In this document: piece after piece, positions 1 to 7,437 of the stretch
Numbering within the stretch: the first letter of the stretch is position 1
Layout of the letters: each line of letters begins with the position of its first letter
Origin: Clostridiaceae bacterium
GTDB taxonomy: Bacteria; Bacillota_A; Clostridia; Clostridiales; Clostridiaceae
DNA: 16,957 nucleotides
Reading direction: 5' to 3'
NCBI GenBank assembly: GCA_029256485.1
Contig: JAQSXU010000093.1
Coordinates: 1 to 16,957 of the forward strand
The notes under the pieces: model-generated
What the model was told of the DNA's origin: nothing
What the model saw: only the letters and a program-made list of their open reading frames with translations
Database searches by the model: none
Position numbers and translations under genes: made by a program

Positions 1-128
1 ACTCTATGAGCAAGTTTCATTTCATGACACTGAGGACACTCAACGATTCCTGGTAAGCTTAATTTAAAAGTCTGAGCTCTTCTTGAATCTCTTCTACCTT
101 TTGAAAATCTTCTAGCTGGATTTCCCAC
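1..128 (-). CDS. rpmF: 50S ribosomal protein L32 (3' end outside window)
   Basis: Small zinc-ribbon protein of the large ribosomal subunit. The visible 42 residues start [20 protein letters not shown] and continue to a [12 protein letters not shown] segment. The first CxxC zinc pair (in VECPQCHE) is present; the second pair lies beyond the window edge. The start is GTG at 126-128, preceded by a strong AGGAGG site (137-142). No in-frame ATG lies near the expected N terminus, and the family starts exactly at M-G-N-P or M-A-V-P. The gene follows yceD after about 21 bases and shares its promoter, the usual bacterial pairing. In many bacteria plsX and fab genes come next, which would be just left of this window (inference). 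Identification is secure. Confidence 0.97.
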   Translation of the reverse strand, partial: MGNPARRFSKGRRDSRRAQTFKLSLPGIVECPQCHEMKLAHR

Positions 129-149
129 AGTAAACACCTCCTTAATCTG

Positions 150-641
150 TCAAAACAAATCTTTTAGTTTAGCCAATCTTGGATCTATATCATCTTTAAC
201 GCAATTGCACACTGAGTTATTGAGATTTGATCCGCATTGCTGACATAAACCTTTGCAATTCTCCTTACACAACCTCTTTATGGGTAATGTCAGTATAATA
301 TTATTTACTATTATTTCTGTGATATCAATAGTATCACTATCTAAAAAGATGATATCATCATCTTCATTAGCTATTAAGTTCGAAAATTTTTCATTAATCT
401 CCAAGCTTATATCATATGGAAAAGGTTCTAAACATCTTGAACATATAAGTTGTATTTTTGTTTTAACTGTTCCAGTTAAATTAATTATATCACCTATTAT
501 ATCTATATTGCCATCAAAAACTATTGGAGTAAGAAATTTTATTTCTTCATCTGAATCTTTAAATGAGTTCTCCTCAATAATTAAATCAAGCTTTTTGGAA
601 ATATTTTTCTTCGCTAGTAAATCATTCAAATCAACAAACAT
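150..641 (-). CDS. yceD: YceD/DUF177 family protein (B. subtilis YlbN-like)
   Basis: A 163-residue DUF177 protein. E. coli YceD and plant homologues of this family are linked to 23S rRNA accumulation and ribosome assembly, but the Bacillus/Clostridium role is less clear. Cysteine pairs support the family: CSRC in the middle (about residues 66-69), then a C-terminal CKENCKGLCQQCG stretch and a final CNC, which look like metal ligands. The chosen ATG at 639-641 has a GAGGTGATTAT ribosome site; an upstream in-frame ATG nine codons earlier has no such site and lies over the presumed leader. The gene is first in a two-gene unit with rpmF, driven by the promoter at 672-700. The yceD-rpmF order is conserved across bacteria, which strengthens the call. 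Confidence 0.93.
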   Translation of the reverse strand: MFVDLNDLLAKKNISKKLDLIIEENSFKDSDEEIKFLTPIVFDGNIDIIGDIINLTGTVKTKIQLICSRCLEPFPYDISLEINEKFSNLIANEDDDIIFLDSDTIDITEIIVNNIILTLPIKRLCKENCKGLCQQCGSNLNNSVCNCVKDDIDPRLAKLKDLF

Positions 642-671
642 ATAATCACCTCGATGTAATAACCACAATTT

Positions 672-700
672 ATTATATAAGTATGGTAATTAAAAGTCAA
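672..700 (-). promoter_or_regulatory. Sigma-A promoter of yceD-rpmF
   Basis: On the minus strand, TTGACT (695-700), a 17-base spacer and a perfect TATAAT (672-677) form a near-consensus housekeeping promoter. Predicted transcription start is near 665, giving a leader of about 24 bases to the yceD ATG at 641. It is the best-matching promoter I found in the window, as expected for a ribosomal-protein unit. Confidence 0.85.
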
Positions 701-763
701 GTGTTTTTCCCGATGCAACTGAAGTTTTATATGTACAAATTAATTTAAATAAGTCTATAATAG

Positions 764-796
764 TATAACTGAGCTCCCAATGGGCGCTCAGTTATA
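764..796. terminator. Strong hairpin after ackA, possible terminator with poor U-tract
   Basis: TATAACTGAGC (764-774) pairs perfectly with GCTCAGTTATA (786-796). Inside it CCC pairs with GGG across a three-base loop after one T/C mismatch, giving 14 pairs in all. It begins 7 bases past the ackA stop codon, the right place for the pta-ackA terminator. On the ackA strand the following bases are a mix of T and A rather than a T-run, so intrinsic termination is not certain. It may instead act as a 3' end stabiliser or processing site. Confidence 0.6.
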
Positions 797-802
797 TATT
801 AA

Positions 803-1999
803 CTATAGTGAGTTAGTTATTTCCATAGTGTCTTTTGCAATCATAAGTTCTTCATTTGTAGGTATAACAAATACCTTTACTTTTGAATCATCTGAGCTTA
901 TTTCCTTTGCAATTCCTCTGCACTTGTTCTTTTCAGTATCTATTTTTACTCCCAGGAATTCCAACCCTTTACAGGATTCCTCTCTGCACTCGTAGGAATT
1001 TTCTCCAAGGCCAGCAGTAAATACGATGCAATCTACTCCACCCATTGCTGCTGCATATGAACCTATAAACTTTCTTACCTTATAGTAAAAAACGTCTAAT
1101 GCCAATTTTGCTCTTGAGTTTCCCTGTTCCACTGCAGCTTCAATATCTCTAAAGTCACTGCTGATACCTGAAATTCCAAGTACTCCAGATTTTTTATTTA
1201 ATAAATTATTAACCTGGTTAATATCCATATCAAGTTCTTCCATTAAGAAAGTAATAATAGCTGGATCTATACTTCCGCTTCTAGTACCCATTGCTATTCC
1301 TTCAAGTGGAGTAAAGCCCATGCTAGTTTCCACAGACTTACCTCCATCTACTGCACATAAACTTGCACCATTTCCTAAATGGCATGTTATTATTTTTAAA
1401 TTCTCAATGTTCTTTCCCATCATTTTAGCTGCAGCATTTGATACAAATCTATGAGAAGTACCATGGAATCCGTACTTTCTCACTCCATTATTTTTATATA
1501 ACTCATATGGCAGAGGATATATATATGCATATTCTGGTATAGTTTGATGAAATGCAGTATCGAATACAGCTACCATTGGAGTGTTAGGCATTAACTGCTT
1601 GCATGCTTCAATTCCAATAATATTTGGCGGATTATGCAGTGGTGCAAGCTTAATGCAATCTTCTAATGCTTTCATCACTTCATTATCTATAAGTACTGAA
1701 TTATCATACTTTTCTCCACCATGAACAACTCTATGTCCTACAGCTCCTATTTCTGACATATCGGAAATTACACCGTGCTCTTTGTCTACAAGTGCATCCA
1801 AAACCAATTTTATAGCATCTTTGTGATCTTTCATAGGTTGTTGAATAATATATTTTTCACCCTTTGCCTTCTGAGTTAAAATTGATCCATCCATACCTAT
1901 TCTTTCCACTAACCCCTGAGCTAAAGCATTCTCATTTTCCATATCAATTAACTGATATTTCAATGAAGAGCTTCCGCAATTTATTACTAGTACTTTCAT
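803..1999 (-). CDS. ackA: Acetate kinase
   Basis: Converts acetyl phosphate and ADP to acetate and ATP in the cytosol, the substrate-level ATP step of acetogenic fermentation, and runs in reverse for acetate activation. The 398-residue length is typical. The ASKHA signature [10 protein letters not shown] (6-15) holds Asn7. Residues expected at the active site from the Methanosarcina enzyme are present: Arg90 in GHRVVHGG, Asp147 in FDTAFHQ, His179 in GFHGTSHR and Arg240 in GTRSG. The late [17 protein letters not shown] motif is also present. The ATG has a GAGGAGAG ribosome site. It follows pta after 30 bases with no terminator or clear promoter between them, so the two form an operon. A large hairpin follows the stop. 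Confidence 0.98.
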   Translation of the reverse strand: MKVLVINCGSSSLKYQLIDMENENALAQGLVERIGMDGSILTQKAKGEKYIIQQPMKDHKDAIKLVLDALVDKEHGVISDMSEIGAVGHRVVHGGEKYDNSVLIDNEVMKALEDCIKLAPLHNPPNIIGIEACKQLMPNTPMVAVFDTAFHQTIPEYAYIYPLPYELYKNNGVRKYGFHGTSHRFVSNAAAKMMGKNIENLKIITCHLGNGASLCAVDGGKSVETSMGFTPLEGIAMGTRSGSIDPAIITFLMEELDMDINQVNNLLNKKSGVLGISGISSDFRDIEAAVEQGNSRAKLALDVFYYKVRKFIGSYAAAMGGVDCIVFTAGLGENSYECREESCKGLEFLGVKIDTEKNKCRGIAKEISSDDSKVKVFVIPTNEELMIAKDTMEITNSL

Positions 2000-2029
2000 A
2001 ATTAATCTCTCCTCTTAGTAAAAACTTTA

Positions 2030-3028
2030 TTATGAATTTTGAGCTTGGACTGCAGTTACAGCTACAACATTAACGATATCATCTGAAGAACATCCTCTTG
2101 ATAAATCATTAATAGGTTTTGCAAAACCCTGGCATACTGGTCCAATAGCTTCAGCTTTTGCAAATCTTTGAACTAATTTATACCCAATGTTACCTGATTG
2201 CAAGTCTGGGAAAATTAATACATTAGCTTTTCCAGCAACTTTACTATTTGGTGCCTTCAAATCAGCAACTTTTTTAACTATTGCAGCATCAAGTTGCATT
2301 TCTCCGTCTATATCTAAGTCTGGGCGCATTCCCCTAGCTATTTCAACTGCATTTCTAACCTTGTCAACAAACTCATGATCAGCACTTCCCATAGTTGAGA
2401 ATGAAAGCATAGCAACTCTTGGCTCTAGCCCGCATAAATTTTTTGCAGTTTCTGCAGTGCTTACTGCTATTGAAGCCAATTGTTCTGTTGTTGGATTTGG
2501 ATTAACTGCACAATCTGAAAATAAAAGTAGTCCTGAATCACCAAATTCGCATTCTGGTACCATCATAATAAACGCACTTGAAACCACACTTACACCAGGT
2601 GCAGTTTTAATTATTTGTAGACCTGGTCTTAACAAGTCTCCTGTTGTATGGATTGCACCAGATACCATACCATCAGCATCTCCTAACTTTACCATCATTG
2701 TAGCAAAGTAGAGAGGATCTTTTACTATCTTTGCAGCCTTTTCTGGTGTCATTCCCTTTTTCTTTCTTAATTCATAAAATTCATTTGCATAATTTACAGC
2801 CTTTTCATCATTTTCAGGATCTCTAATTTCCACTCCTTCAATGTTCACTCCAAGTTTTGCAGCTTTTTCAATGATAACTCTTTTATTACCAACCAAAATT
2901 ACTTCTGCAATACCATTGTTCTTGATTTTTTCACAAGCTTGTAAATTTCTTTCCTCTTCGCCTTCTGGAAGCACAATTCTCTTTTTATCTTTTTGCGCTA
3001 ACTTCCAAATTTTGTTCATAAGTTCCAT
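2030..3028 (-). CDS. pta: Phosphate acetyltransferase
   Basis: Moves the acetyl group from acetyl-CoA to phosphate, making acetyl phosphate and CoA; AckA then makes acetate and ATP. The protein has the short Pta form without the N-terminal DRTGG regulatory region found in enterobacterial Pta. Clear family blocks are KLGDADGMVSGAIHTTGDLL, LLFSDCAVNPNP, AMLSFSTMGSA, KANVLIFPDLQSGNIGYKL and the C-terminal AIGPVCQGFAKPINDLSRGC. Two ATGs are possible. The one at 3026-3028 (332 residues, starting MELMNKIW) is 8 bases from GGGAG; the ATG at 3034 is only about 2 bases from it, so I chose 3028. The gene diverges from tmcAL across 228 bases that carry two palindromes. Phosphotransbutyrylase is excluded by length and motifs. 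Confidence 0.97.
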   Translation of the reverse strand: MELMNKIWKLAQKDKKRIVLPEGEEERNLQACEKIKNNGIAEVILVGNKRVIIEKAAKLGVNIEGVEIRDPENDEKAVNYANEFYELRKKKGMTPEKAAKIVKDPLYFATMMVKLGDADGMVSGAIHTTGDLLRPGLQIIKTAPGVSVVSSAFIMMVPECEFGDSGLLLFSDCAVNPNPTTEQLASIAVSTAETAKNLCGLEPRVAMLSFSTMGSADHEFVDKVRNAVEIARGMRPDLDIDGEMQLDAAIVKKVADLKAPNSKVAGKANVLIFPDLQSGNIGYKLVQRFAKAEAIGPVCQGFAKPINDLSRGCSSDDIVNVVAVTAVQAQNS

Positions 3029-3034
3029 GTTCAT

Positions 3035-3262
3035 TTCTCCCTTCCTATTAGGACATCTCTAAATAACGTATACATATATATATCATTTTCAAGAAAAAAT
3101 GCTTTAATTTATCTAATTATAATTAATTTAATTGTGAATAACTTAAAAATACTAACTTATTCATATAAATTGTTGACTGATAACAAATTTATTGATACTT
3201 TTTAATTATATCCAAATTAGTAAATTCATACTTATAAAACTAAAAAAGTTGGAGGGGATATC
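3035..3262. promoter_or_regulatory. Divergent pta / tmcAL control region with two palindromes
   Basis: This A+T-rich region must hold promoters for both directions. On the plus strand TTGACT (3173-3178) is a good -35 element, but the best -10 (GATACT at 3194-3199) is only 15 bases away, so this promoter is weakly supported. Two dyads are visible. TGAATAACTTA (3135-3145) faces TAACTTATTCA (3153-3163) around 7 bases, with one C/C mismatch. TTGTT (3170-3174) faces AACAA (3182-3186) around 7 bases, overlapping the TTGACT element. Both are candidate operators. No clear consensus promoter for pta could be settled by eye. Confidence 0.4.
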
Positions 3263-4480
3263 TTGAAGTTAACTGGTATTGTAGTTGAGTATAATCCATT
3301 TCATAATGGCCATGAGTATCACATTGAAAAATCTATAGAAAAGACAAATTGTGATGGCATAGTTGCGGTAATGAGTGGTAATTTTGTTCAAAGGGGTGTT
3401 CCCGCCATAATTGATAAATGGAATCGAGCAAAGATGGCACTGCTAAATGGCGTTGATTTAATTATTGAACTACCCGTAATATATAGTGTATCCTCAGCAG
3501 AGTTTTTTGCATTTGGAGCAGTATCATTGTTAAATAGCATAGGTGTTATTGAAAATATATGCTTTGGAAGTGAAACTGAAGATTCAGATGCTTTAATGAA
3601 TATAGCTAAAATCTTGAATGATGAGCCATTAGAATATAAACTGATTCTGAATAATTACTTAGCTTTAGGCAATTCATTTCCTAAGGCGAGAACAATGGCT
3701 CTAGAAAAATATTGTAGAACATATTCTTATGAGCATGATATTTCTTCTATTCTAAGTCTTTCAAATAATATTCTTGGTATAGAATATTATAAAAGTCTTA
3801 TAAAACTAAATAGCAGCATAACTGGTTTGCCAATTAAACGATTAGGGTCAAATTACAATGATAAGCTATTAAATAATCGGCTTGCATCAGCTACAGCCAT
3901 AAGAGAATTTTTCAGAACAAATAAAAATATAGAAAATGTTAAAAATTACTTGCCTAAAAGTTCCTTTAGTGTTCTATCAGATTTACATGATAAAAATTAC
4001 TCTTTCTTGAACGGAGAAGAAATGTTAAATTTTATAAAATACAGGTTTTATTCAGGTGCTAAAACACTTAATAAACTTCCTGATGCATCTGAGGGATTAG
4101 ACAATAGAATTTATAATTTTATTGAAAAGTCTAACAGTTTTAACAATTTAATTGAAATGGTTAAAACCAAACGCTATACATATACCAGAATTAACAGATT
4201 ATTGTGCCAGTACTTTTTATTTTTTGATAGATTTAATTATACTGAGCTTAGAAGTTTACAATGTCCATATGCAAGAATATTAGGCTTTAATTATAAGGGG
4301 AGAGAAATCATAAGGGAAATGAAAAAGAACAGCAGCATACCCATAATAACCAAGATACCTAATGAAATTAATAGTACATTAAAAGCAGATATATTAGCTA
4401 CAAGGGCTTATAGCTTGCTTAATAAGCAAGTGGAAAGTAATGCGGATTATTTAAATAACCCTGTAATAATTAAAAACTAA
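3263..4480 (+). CDS. tmcAL: tRNA(Met) cytidine acetate ligase (TmcAL, formerly YlbM)
   Basis: TmcAL makes N4-acetylcytidine at the wobble base C34 of elongator tRNA-Met, using acetate and ATP through an acetyl-adenylate, unlike the acetyl-CoA-dependent TmcA of E. coli. The 405-residue length matches the family. The N-terminal nucleotidyltransferase signature is clear: GIVVEYNPFHNGH (about residues 5-17), with the HxGH-type site, followed by VAVMSGNFVQRG. The start is TTG at 3263-3265, supported by GGAGGGGATATC just upstream; no ATG fits the family N terminus. It is followed after 59 bases by ylbJ on the same strand and diverges from pta. Its acetate substrate is the product of the neighbouring pta-ackA operon, which may explain the linkage (inference). 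Confidence 0.95.
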   Translation: MKLTGIVVEYNPFHNGHEYHIEKSIEKTNCDGIVAVMSGNFVQRGVPAIIDKWNRAKMALLNGVDLIIELPVIYSVSSAEFFAFGAVSLLNSIGVIENICFGSETEDSDALMNIAKILNDEPLEYKLILNNYLALGNSFPKARTMALEKYCRTYSYEHDISSILSLSNNILGIEYYKSLIKLNSSITGLPIKRLGSNYNDKLLNNRLASATAIREFFRTNKNIENVKNYLPKSSFSVLSDLHDKNYSFLNGEEMLNFIKYRFYSGAKTLNKLPDASEGLDNRIYNFIEKSNSFNNLIEMVKTKRYTYTRINRLLCQYFLFFDRFNYTELRSLQCPYARILGFNYKGREIIREMKKNSSIPIITKIPNEINSTLKADILATRAYSLLNKQVESNADYLNNPVIIKN

Positions 4481-4490
4481 TGAATGAAAA

Positions 4491-4520
4491 ACATATTTTA
4501 AAAATATATTAGTATAAACT
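4491..4520 (+). promoter_or_regulatory. Candidate sigma-E-type promoter of ylbJ
   Basis: ACATATT (4491-4497) resembles the sigma-E -35 element (KMATATT, 6 of 7). TATAAACT (4513-4520) resembles the -10 element (CATACAMT, 6 of 8). The spacer is 15 bases. A start near 4526-4528 leaves only a very short leader before the AGGGG ribosome site at 4528-4532, which is tight. YlbJ in B. subtilis is made in the mother cell under sigma-E, so a promoter here makes sense, but this is a by-eye match in A+T-rich DNA. Confidence 0.35.
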
Positions 4521-4539
4521 AGTAATTAGGGGAATTAAA

Positions 4540-5727
4540 TTGTTACATTTTATTTTATATTTGACAATTTTGATTATATTAATTTTACTTTTTATATTAT
4601 TAAAAAATAAAAGCATCCTCATTGTGGTCTTTTTCACACTGATAATATTTGAATTTATCTTTCAGCCTAAAATTTGCATTGAAGGCACATTGATTGGAGC
4701 CAGATTATTTTATAATAAGGTATTTCCTTCTATATTTCCATTTTTAATAGTATGCAATATATTGATGAGCTATGAAGGAGTAGAAATATACGCTAGATAT
4801 TTGGGTCCTTTTTTGTGTAAACCCCTAAGGTTACCTATTCAATGTAGTTTTGTAATTATTATAAGTATGTTATGTGGCTATCCTTTGGGCAGTAAATATG
4901 CCAGTGATATATATGATAAAAAATTAATCTCTTATAATACATATAAGAGATTGTTAAACATTGCTTCAAATGCAAGTCCATTATTTATAATTGGTTCAGT
5001 AGGGACATCCATGCTCAATAATAGTTATCTAGGTTATTTGCTTTTTTTCTCCAATATTATTTCCTGCATTTTAATGAGTTTAATTTTACCAACAATTAAA
5101 GAAAAAAAAATAGACAATTACAACTTTAGTAATTATCTATTAAGTACTAAAAATTTTGGTTCAGTAATTAAAAGCAGCGTTGATTCATCAATAACAAATA
5201 CACTGTCAATTGGCGGCTTTGTTGTATTATTTTCAGTAATAATATCAATAGTTAAAAATAGCAATTTAATAACTTTGTTTGTAAATATTATTTCAACTCT
5301 AACAAGTATAAACAACTCAGTGATAAAGGGATTACTTTTTGGTATAATTGAAATTACTAATGGTTGTTCAATAATCTCTCAGTCAAATATGAATATGCTA
5401 ACTAAAGTTTCCATTATAGGATTTTTAATTGGATTTGGTGGAATTTCAATTGCTTTCCAAGTATATTCTTTTATATATAAATATAAAGTTCCAATTAAAA
5501 CATATGTATTTAATAAAATAATTCAAGGAATATTTTGCTCAATTGTCAGTGTAATTTTATTTAGTATTATGAGAATAAAATTATACAGTGGTAATGTGCC
5601 TGCAATTTCCTACAATACTAACCCTATATTTAATAAATATTATACAATTTATTTGATTGCAGCTATTCCTTTAGTTTTAACATTGTTAAAAAGCTTAACT
5701 AGTTTTATTAAAAACTATTTACTATAA
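4540..5727 (+). CDS. ylbJ: Sporulation integral membrane protein YlbJ
   Basis: A 395-residue polytopic membrane protein of the YlbJ family. In B. subtilis it is needed for spore cortex formation and resistance and belongs to the mother-cell sigma-E regulon; the molecular function is unknown, though the fold includes nucleoside-transporter-like Gate segments. Visible here are a hydrophobic N-terminal pair of helices (residues 1-40), the family stretch PSIFPFLIVCNIL, then SMLCGYPLGSKYASDIYDKK and SNASPLFIIGSVG, a second GGFVVLFSV...NGCSI...FGGISIAFQ repeat in the C-terminal half, and a final membrane segment. The start is TTG at 4540-4542, with AGGGG seven bases upstream. The last 13 bases overlap the end of the convergent coiled-coil gene. 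A likely terminator lies about 60 bases past the stop, inside that gene. Confidence 0.92.
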   Translation: MLHFILYLTILIILILLFILLKNKSILIVVFFTLIIFEFIFQPKICIEGTLIGARLFYNKVFPSIFPFLIVCNILMSYEGVEIYARYLGPFLCKPLRLPIQCSFVIIISMLCGYPLGSKYASDIYDKKLISYNTYKRLLNIASNASPLFIIGSVGTSMLNNSYLGYLLFFSNIISCILMSLILPTIKEKKIDNYNFSNYLLSTKNFGSVIKSSVDSSITNTLSIGGFVVLFSVIISIVKNSNLITLFVNIISTLTSINNSVIKGLLFGIIEITNGCSIISQSNMNMLTKVSIIGFLIGFGGISIAFQVYSFIYKYKVPIKTYVFNKIIQGIFCSIVSVILFSIMRIKLYSGNVPAISYNTNPIFNKYYTIYLIAAIPLVLTLLKSLTSFIKNYLL

Positions 5728-6242
5728 TTTCTTAGTTCCTTAATATTTTCCCTGATTTCTGAAGAGGAATTAGTGACTTTTGATTCAAGCTGCTGAAAAA
5801 AATCTTCAGCTTGATTTTTTATATTTTCTATCAAAATATTTCCCTTGGAGTTTATTTCCCTATCCAGTTCAGAAAGTACTTCATCAGCATAATCCCTTGC
5901 CCCAAGTCTCATAGCTTTAGCATCTCTTTGCGCCGAAGATATTATCTGCTGTGCTCTAGCTTGAGCTTCTTTTGTTATATCATGATTTTCTATTTGTCTT
6001 CTTAGTAAATCCATATTTTGTTTTTTAATTTCATCTGATTGGGCAATTGCTTCGCTTAAAATTCTTTCTTTTTCTTCATAAACCCACTGTGCCTTTTTGA
6101 ATTCATCTGGCAAATTATTAATTATCTTATCTATTACCTCCAAAACTTCTCTTTTATCTACCATTGCTTTTCCCGTAATAGGTACTTTACTGGAAGTTTC
6201 AATTATTTCCTGAAGATACTCTAATAATTTAATTATATCCAT
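5715..6242 (-). CDS. Conserved coiled-coil protein of unknown function
   Basis: I cannot assign a function. The 175-residue product is hydrophilic and strongly charged, with no signal peptide or membrane segment. A short N-terminal helix (IIKLLEYLQEIIE) and a VPITGKAMVDKREVLEVIDKII segment precede a long predicted coiled coil from about residue 55 to 170, rich in E, K, Q and A (for example QARAQQIISSAQRDAKAMR). This resembles the b/E/H-type stalk subunits of rotary ATPases or DivIVA-like scaffolds, but the likeness may be only helical composition. The ATG has GGGGG seven bases upstream. It is the last gene after rsmD-coaD, 14 bases from coaD, so it is cotranscribed. Its 3' end overlaps ylbJ by 13 bases tail to tail. 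Confidence 0.85.
   Translation of the reverse strand: MDIIKLLEYLQEIIETSSKVPITGKAMVDKREVLEVIDKIINNLPDEFKKAQWVYEEKERILSEAIAQSDEIKKQNMDLLRRQIENHDITKEAQARAQQIISSAQRDAKAMRLGARDYADEVLSELDREINSKGNILIENIKNQAEDFFQQLESKVTNSSSEIRENIKELRNYSK
5785..5820 (+). terminator. Probable ylbJ terminator inside the convergent gene
   Basis: TCAAGCTG (5785-5792) pairs with CAGCTTGA (5807-5814), followed directly by TTTTTT (5815-5820) and then ATATTTT. An alternative fold pairs CTGAA with TTCAG above TCAAG/CTTGA. The T-run exists only on the plus strand, so it should stop ylbJ transcripts but not the minus-strand operon. It lies within the coding region of the coiled-coil gene. Confidence 0.65.
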
Positions 6243-6256
6243 AAATAATCCCCCAC

Positions 6257-6736
6257 TTATTTTTGAATTTTATTTAATATTTCACTAACAATTTCATCAG
6301 GAACTAAATCTTTAATAGATCCCCCAAACATAGCAACTTGTTTTACTGCCGTAGAACTTAAGTAAAAAGTTTCTGCATCAGTCATCATAAAAACAGTTTC
6401 AATATTATGATCTAATTTTTTATTTATATGGGACATTTGAAACTCATATTCAAAATCAGAAACAGCTCGTAAACCCTTAATAATGATACTAGCTTTTTTT
6501 TCTTTCATATAATTTACTAAAAGTCCACTAAAACTTTCAACTTTTACATTTGGAATATTGTTAGTTACTTTCTTAATTAAACTTACTCTCTCATCTATAT
6601 CAAAGAGTCCCGTCTTTGTGGGATTTATTAATACAGAAACTATAACTTCATCAAAAATACGGGATGCTCTCCTAATAATATCCAAATGTCCATTAGTCAC
6701 AGGATCAAAACTTCCCGGATATACTGCGGTTTTCAT
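6257..6736 (-). CDS. coaD: Phosphopantetheine adenylyltransferase
   Basis: Transfers AMP from ATP to 4'-phosphopantetheine to give dephospho-CoA, the penultimate step of coenzyme A synthesis; cytosolic and normally hexameric. The 159-residue length is standard. The N terminus [20 protein letters not shown] carries the (T/S)FDPxTxGH nucleotide-binding motif. Further family marks are [21 protein letters not shown], and [16 protein letters not shown] near the C terminus, equivalent to the usual ISSTxVR motif but with Lys in place of Arg. The ATG at 6734-6736 has GGAGGAC just upstream; a longer reading to 6781 would run into rsmD and is rejected. One base separates the rsmD stop from this start, so translation is probably coupled. 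It is B. subtilis ylbI by position. Confidence 0.97.
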   Translation of the reverse strand: MKTAVYPGSFDPVTNGHLDIIRRASRIFDEVIVSVLINPTKTGLFDIDERVSLIKKVTNNIPNVKVESFSGLLVNYMKEKKASIIIKGLRAVSDFEYEFQMSHINKKLDHNIETVFMMTDAETFYLSSTAVKQVAMFGGSIKDLVPDEIVSEILNKIQK

Positions 6737-6737
6737 T

Positions 6738-7295
6738 TTAGTCCTCCTTGCACTTATAGAAACAAATTGTAGTGTTACCATATTTTCTTTTATCGAATAA
6801 AACTATATTGTCTGAACCTTCATAGATTATTTCTTTACTATCTATTTTAGTTACAATTACTCCGTCAGATGCAAGCATATTATATTTATCTACTAGTTCT
6901 ATTGCTAAAGGAATCATATCCTTAGCATATGGCGGATCTATAAAAATAATATCAAAGACCTCTTTATTTTCTCCCAATCTTTTTAAAACTTCATATGTGT
7001 CCTCATTAAAACTGCTGCAAATATTATCAAATTTAAAATTTATTATGTTTTCCTTTAATAATGGATATGTTTCGGTACTTTTATCAATTAAATAGCAATG
7101 ACTTGCTCCCCTGCTTGCCGCTTCTAAGCCTAAACTCCCAGTACCAGCAAAAGCATCCAGTACATTTGATCCATAAATTTTATTTTGTATAATGTTAAAC
7201 ATTGCTTCTTTAACTCTATCTAAAGTAGGCCTTGTTACCATACTTTTAGGTGACAACAATTTACGTCCTTTTGCAAGACCTGCAATTATTCTCAT
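6738..7295 (-). CDS. rsmD: 16S rRNA (guanine-966-N2)-methyltransferase RsmD
   Basis: Methylates G966 of 16S rRNA (E. coli numbering) using S-adenosylmethionine, acting on the assembled small subunit. The 185-residue protein begins [13 protein letters not shown] and has [16 protein letters not shown] (about 22-37), the SAM-binding motif [20 protein letters not shown] (about 45-64) and the catalytic DPPY motif ([11 protein letters not shown], near residue 120), as expected of the family. The ATG at 7293-7295 has GGAGG eight bases upstream. It is the first gene of the rsmD-coaD-coiled-coil operon, with a promoter at 7331-7359. rsmD-coaD pairing is very widely conserved (ylbH-ylbI in B. subtilis). 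Confidence 0.97.
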   Translation of the reverse strand: MRIIAGLAKGRKLLSPKSMVTRPTLDRVKEAMFNIIQNKIYGSNVLDAFAGTGSLGLEAASRGASHCYLIDKSTETYPLLKENIINFKFDNICSSFNEDTYEVLKRLGENKEVFDIIFIDPPYAKDMIPLAIELVDKYNMLASDGVIVTKIDSKEIIYEGSDNIVLFDKRKYGNTTICFYKCKED

Positions 7296-7330
7296 TTATT
7301 TGTCCTCCTTATTATGTTTTTCTTTTTAAT

Positions 7331-7359
7331 ATTTTAGCATATATATACATATTATACAA
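7331..7359 (-). promoter_or_regulatory. Promoter of rsmD-coaD operon (extended -10)
   Basis: On the minus strand, TTGTAT (7354-7359), 17 bases and TAAAAT (7331-7336), with an extended -10 TG (7338-7339) one base before the -10 hexamer. Predicted start is near 7324, leaving a leader of about 30 bases. A second TATAAT lies close by at about 7353-7358 but lacks a -35 partner. Confidence 0.55.
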
Positions 7360-7401
7360 AACTAATTTTGCTATATATTTATTGTTTTAGTTTTAATTAC
7401 T

Positions 7402-7430
7402 AAAAAGGTATGTGCATTGAAGCACATACC
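7402..7430 (-). terminator. Rho-independent terminator of the SASP gene
   Basis: GGTATGTGC and GCACATACC form a perfect nine-base-pair stem with a six-base loop (7407-7430). On the minus strand it is followed by TTTTTA. It starts 8 bases beyond the SASP stop codon. It insulates the SASP gene from rsmD, whose own promoter follows about 40 bases later. Confidence 0.9.
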
Positions 7431-7437
7431 TAAAAAA

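Noticed and set aside
253..645. Plus-strand open frame of 130 codons opposite yceD
   Set aside because: Antisense to yceD with no ribosome site or family match.
3170..3186. Calling a true Rex operator
   Set aside because: The centre is 7 rather than 8 bases and the inner AA/TT is not conserved; left as a possible operator in the findings only.
4481..4539. Terminator between tmcAL and ylbJ
   Set aside because: The A/T runs (ATTTTAAAAATAT) do not form a stable G-C-containing stem with a T-run; some read-through from tmcAL to ylbJ is likely.
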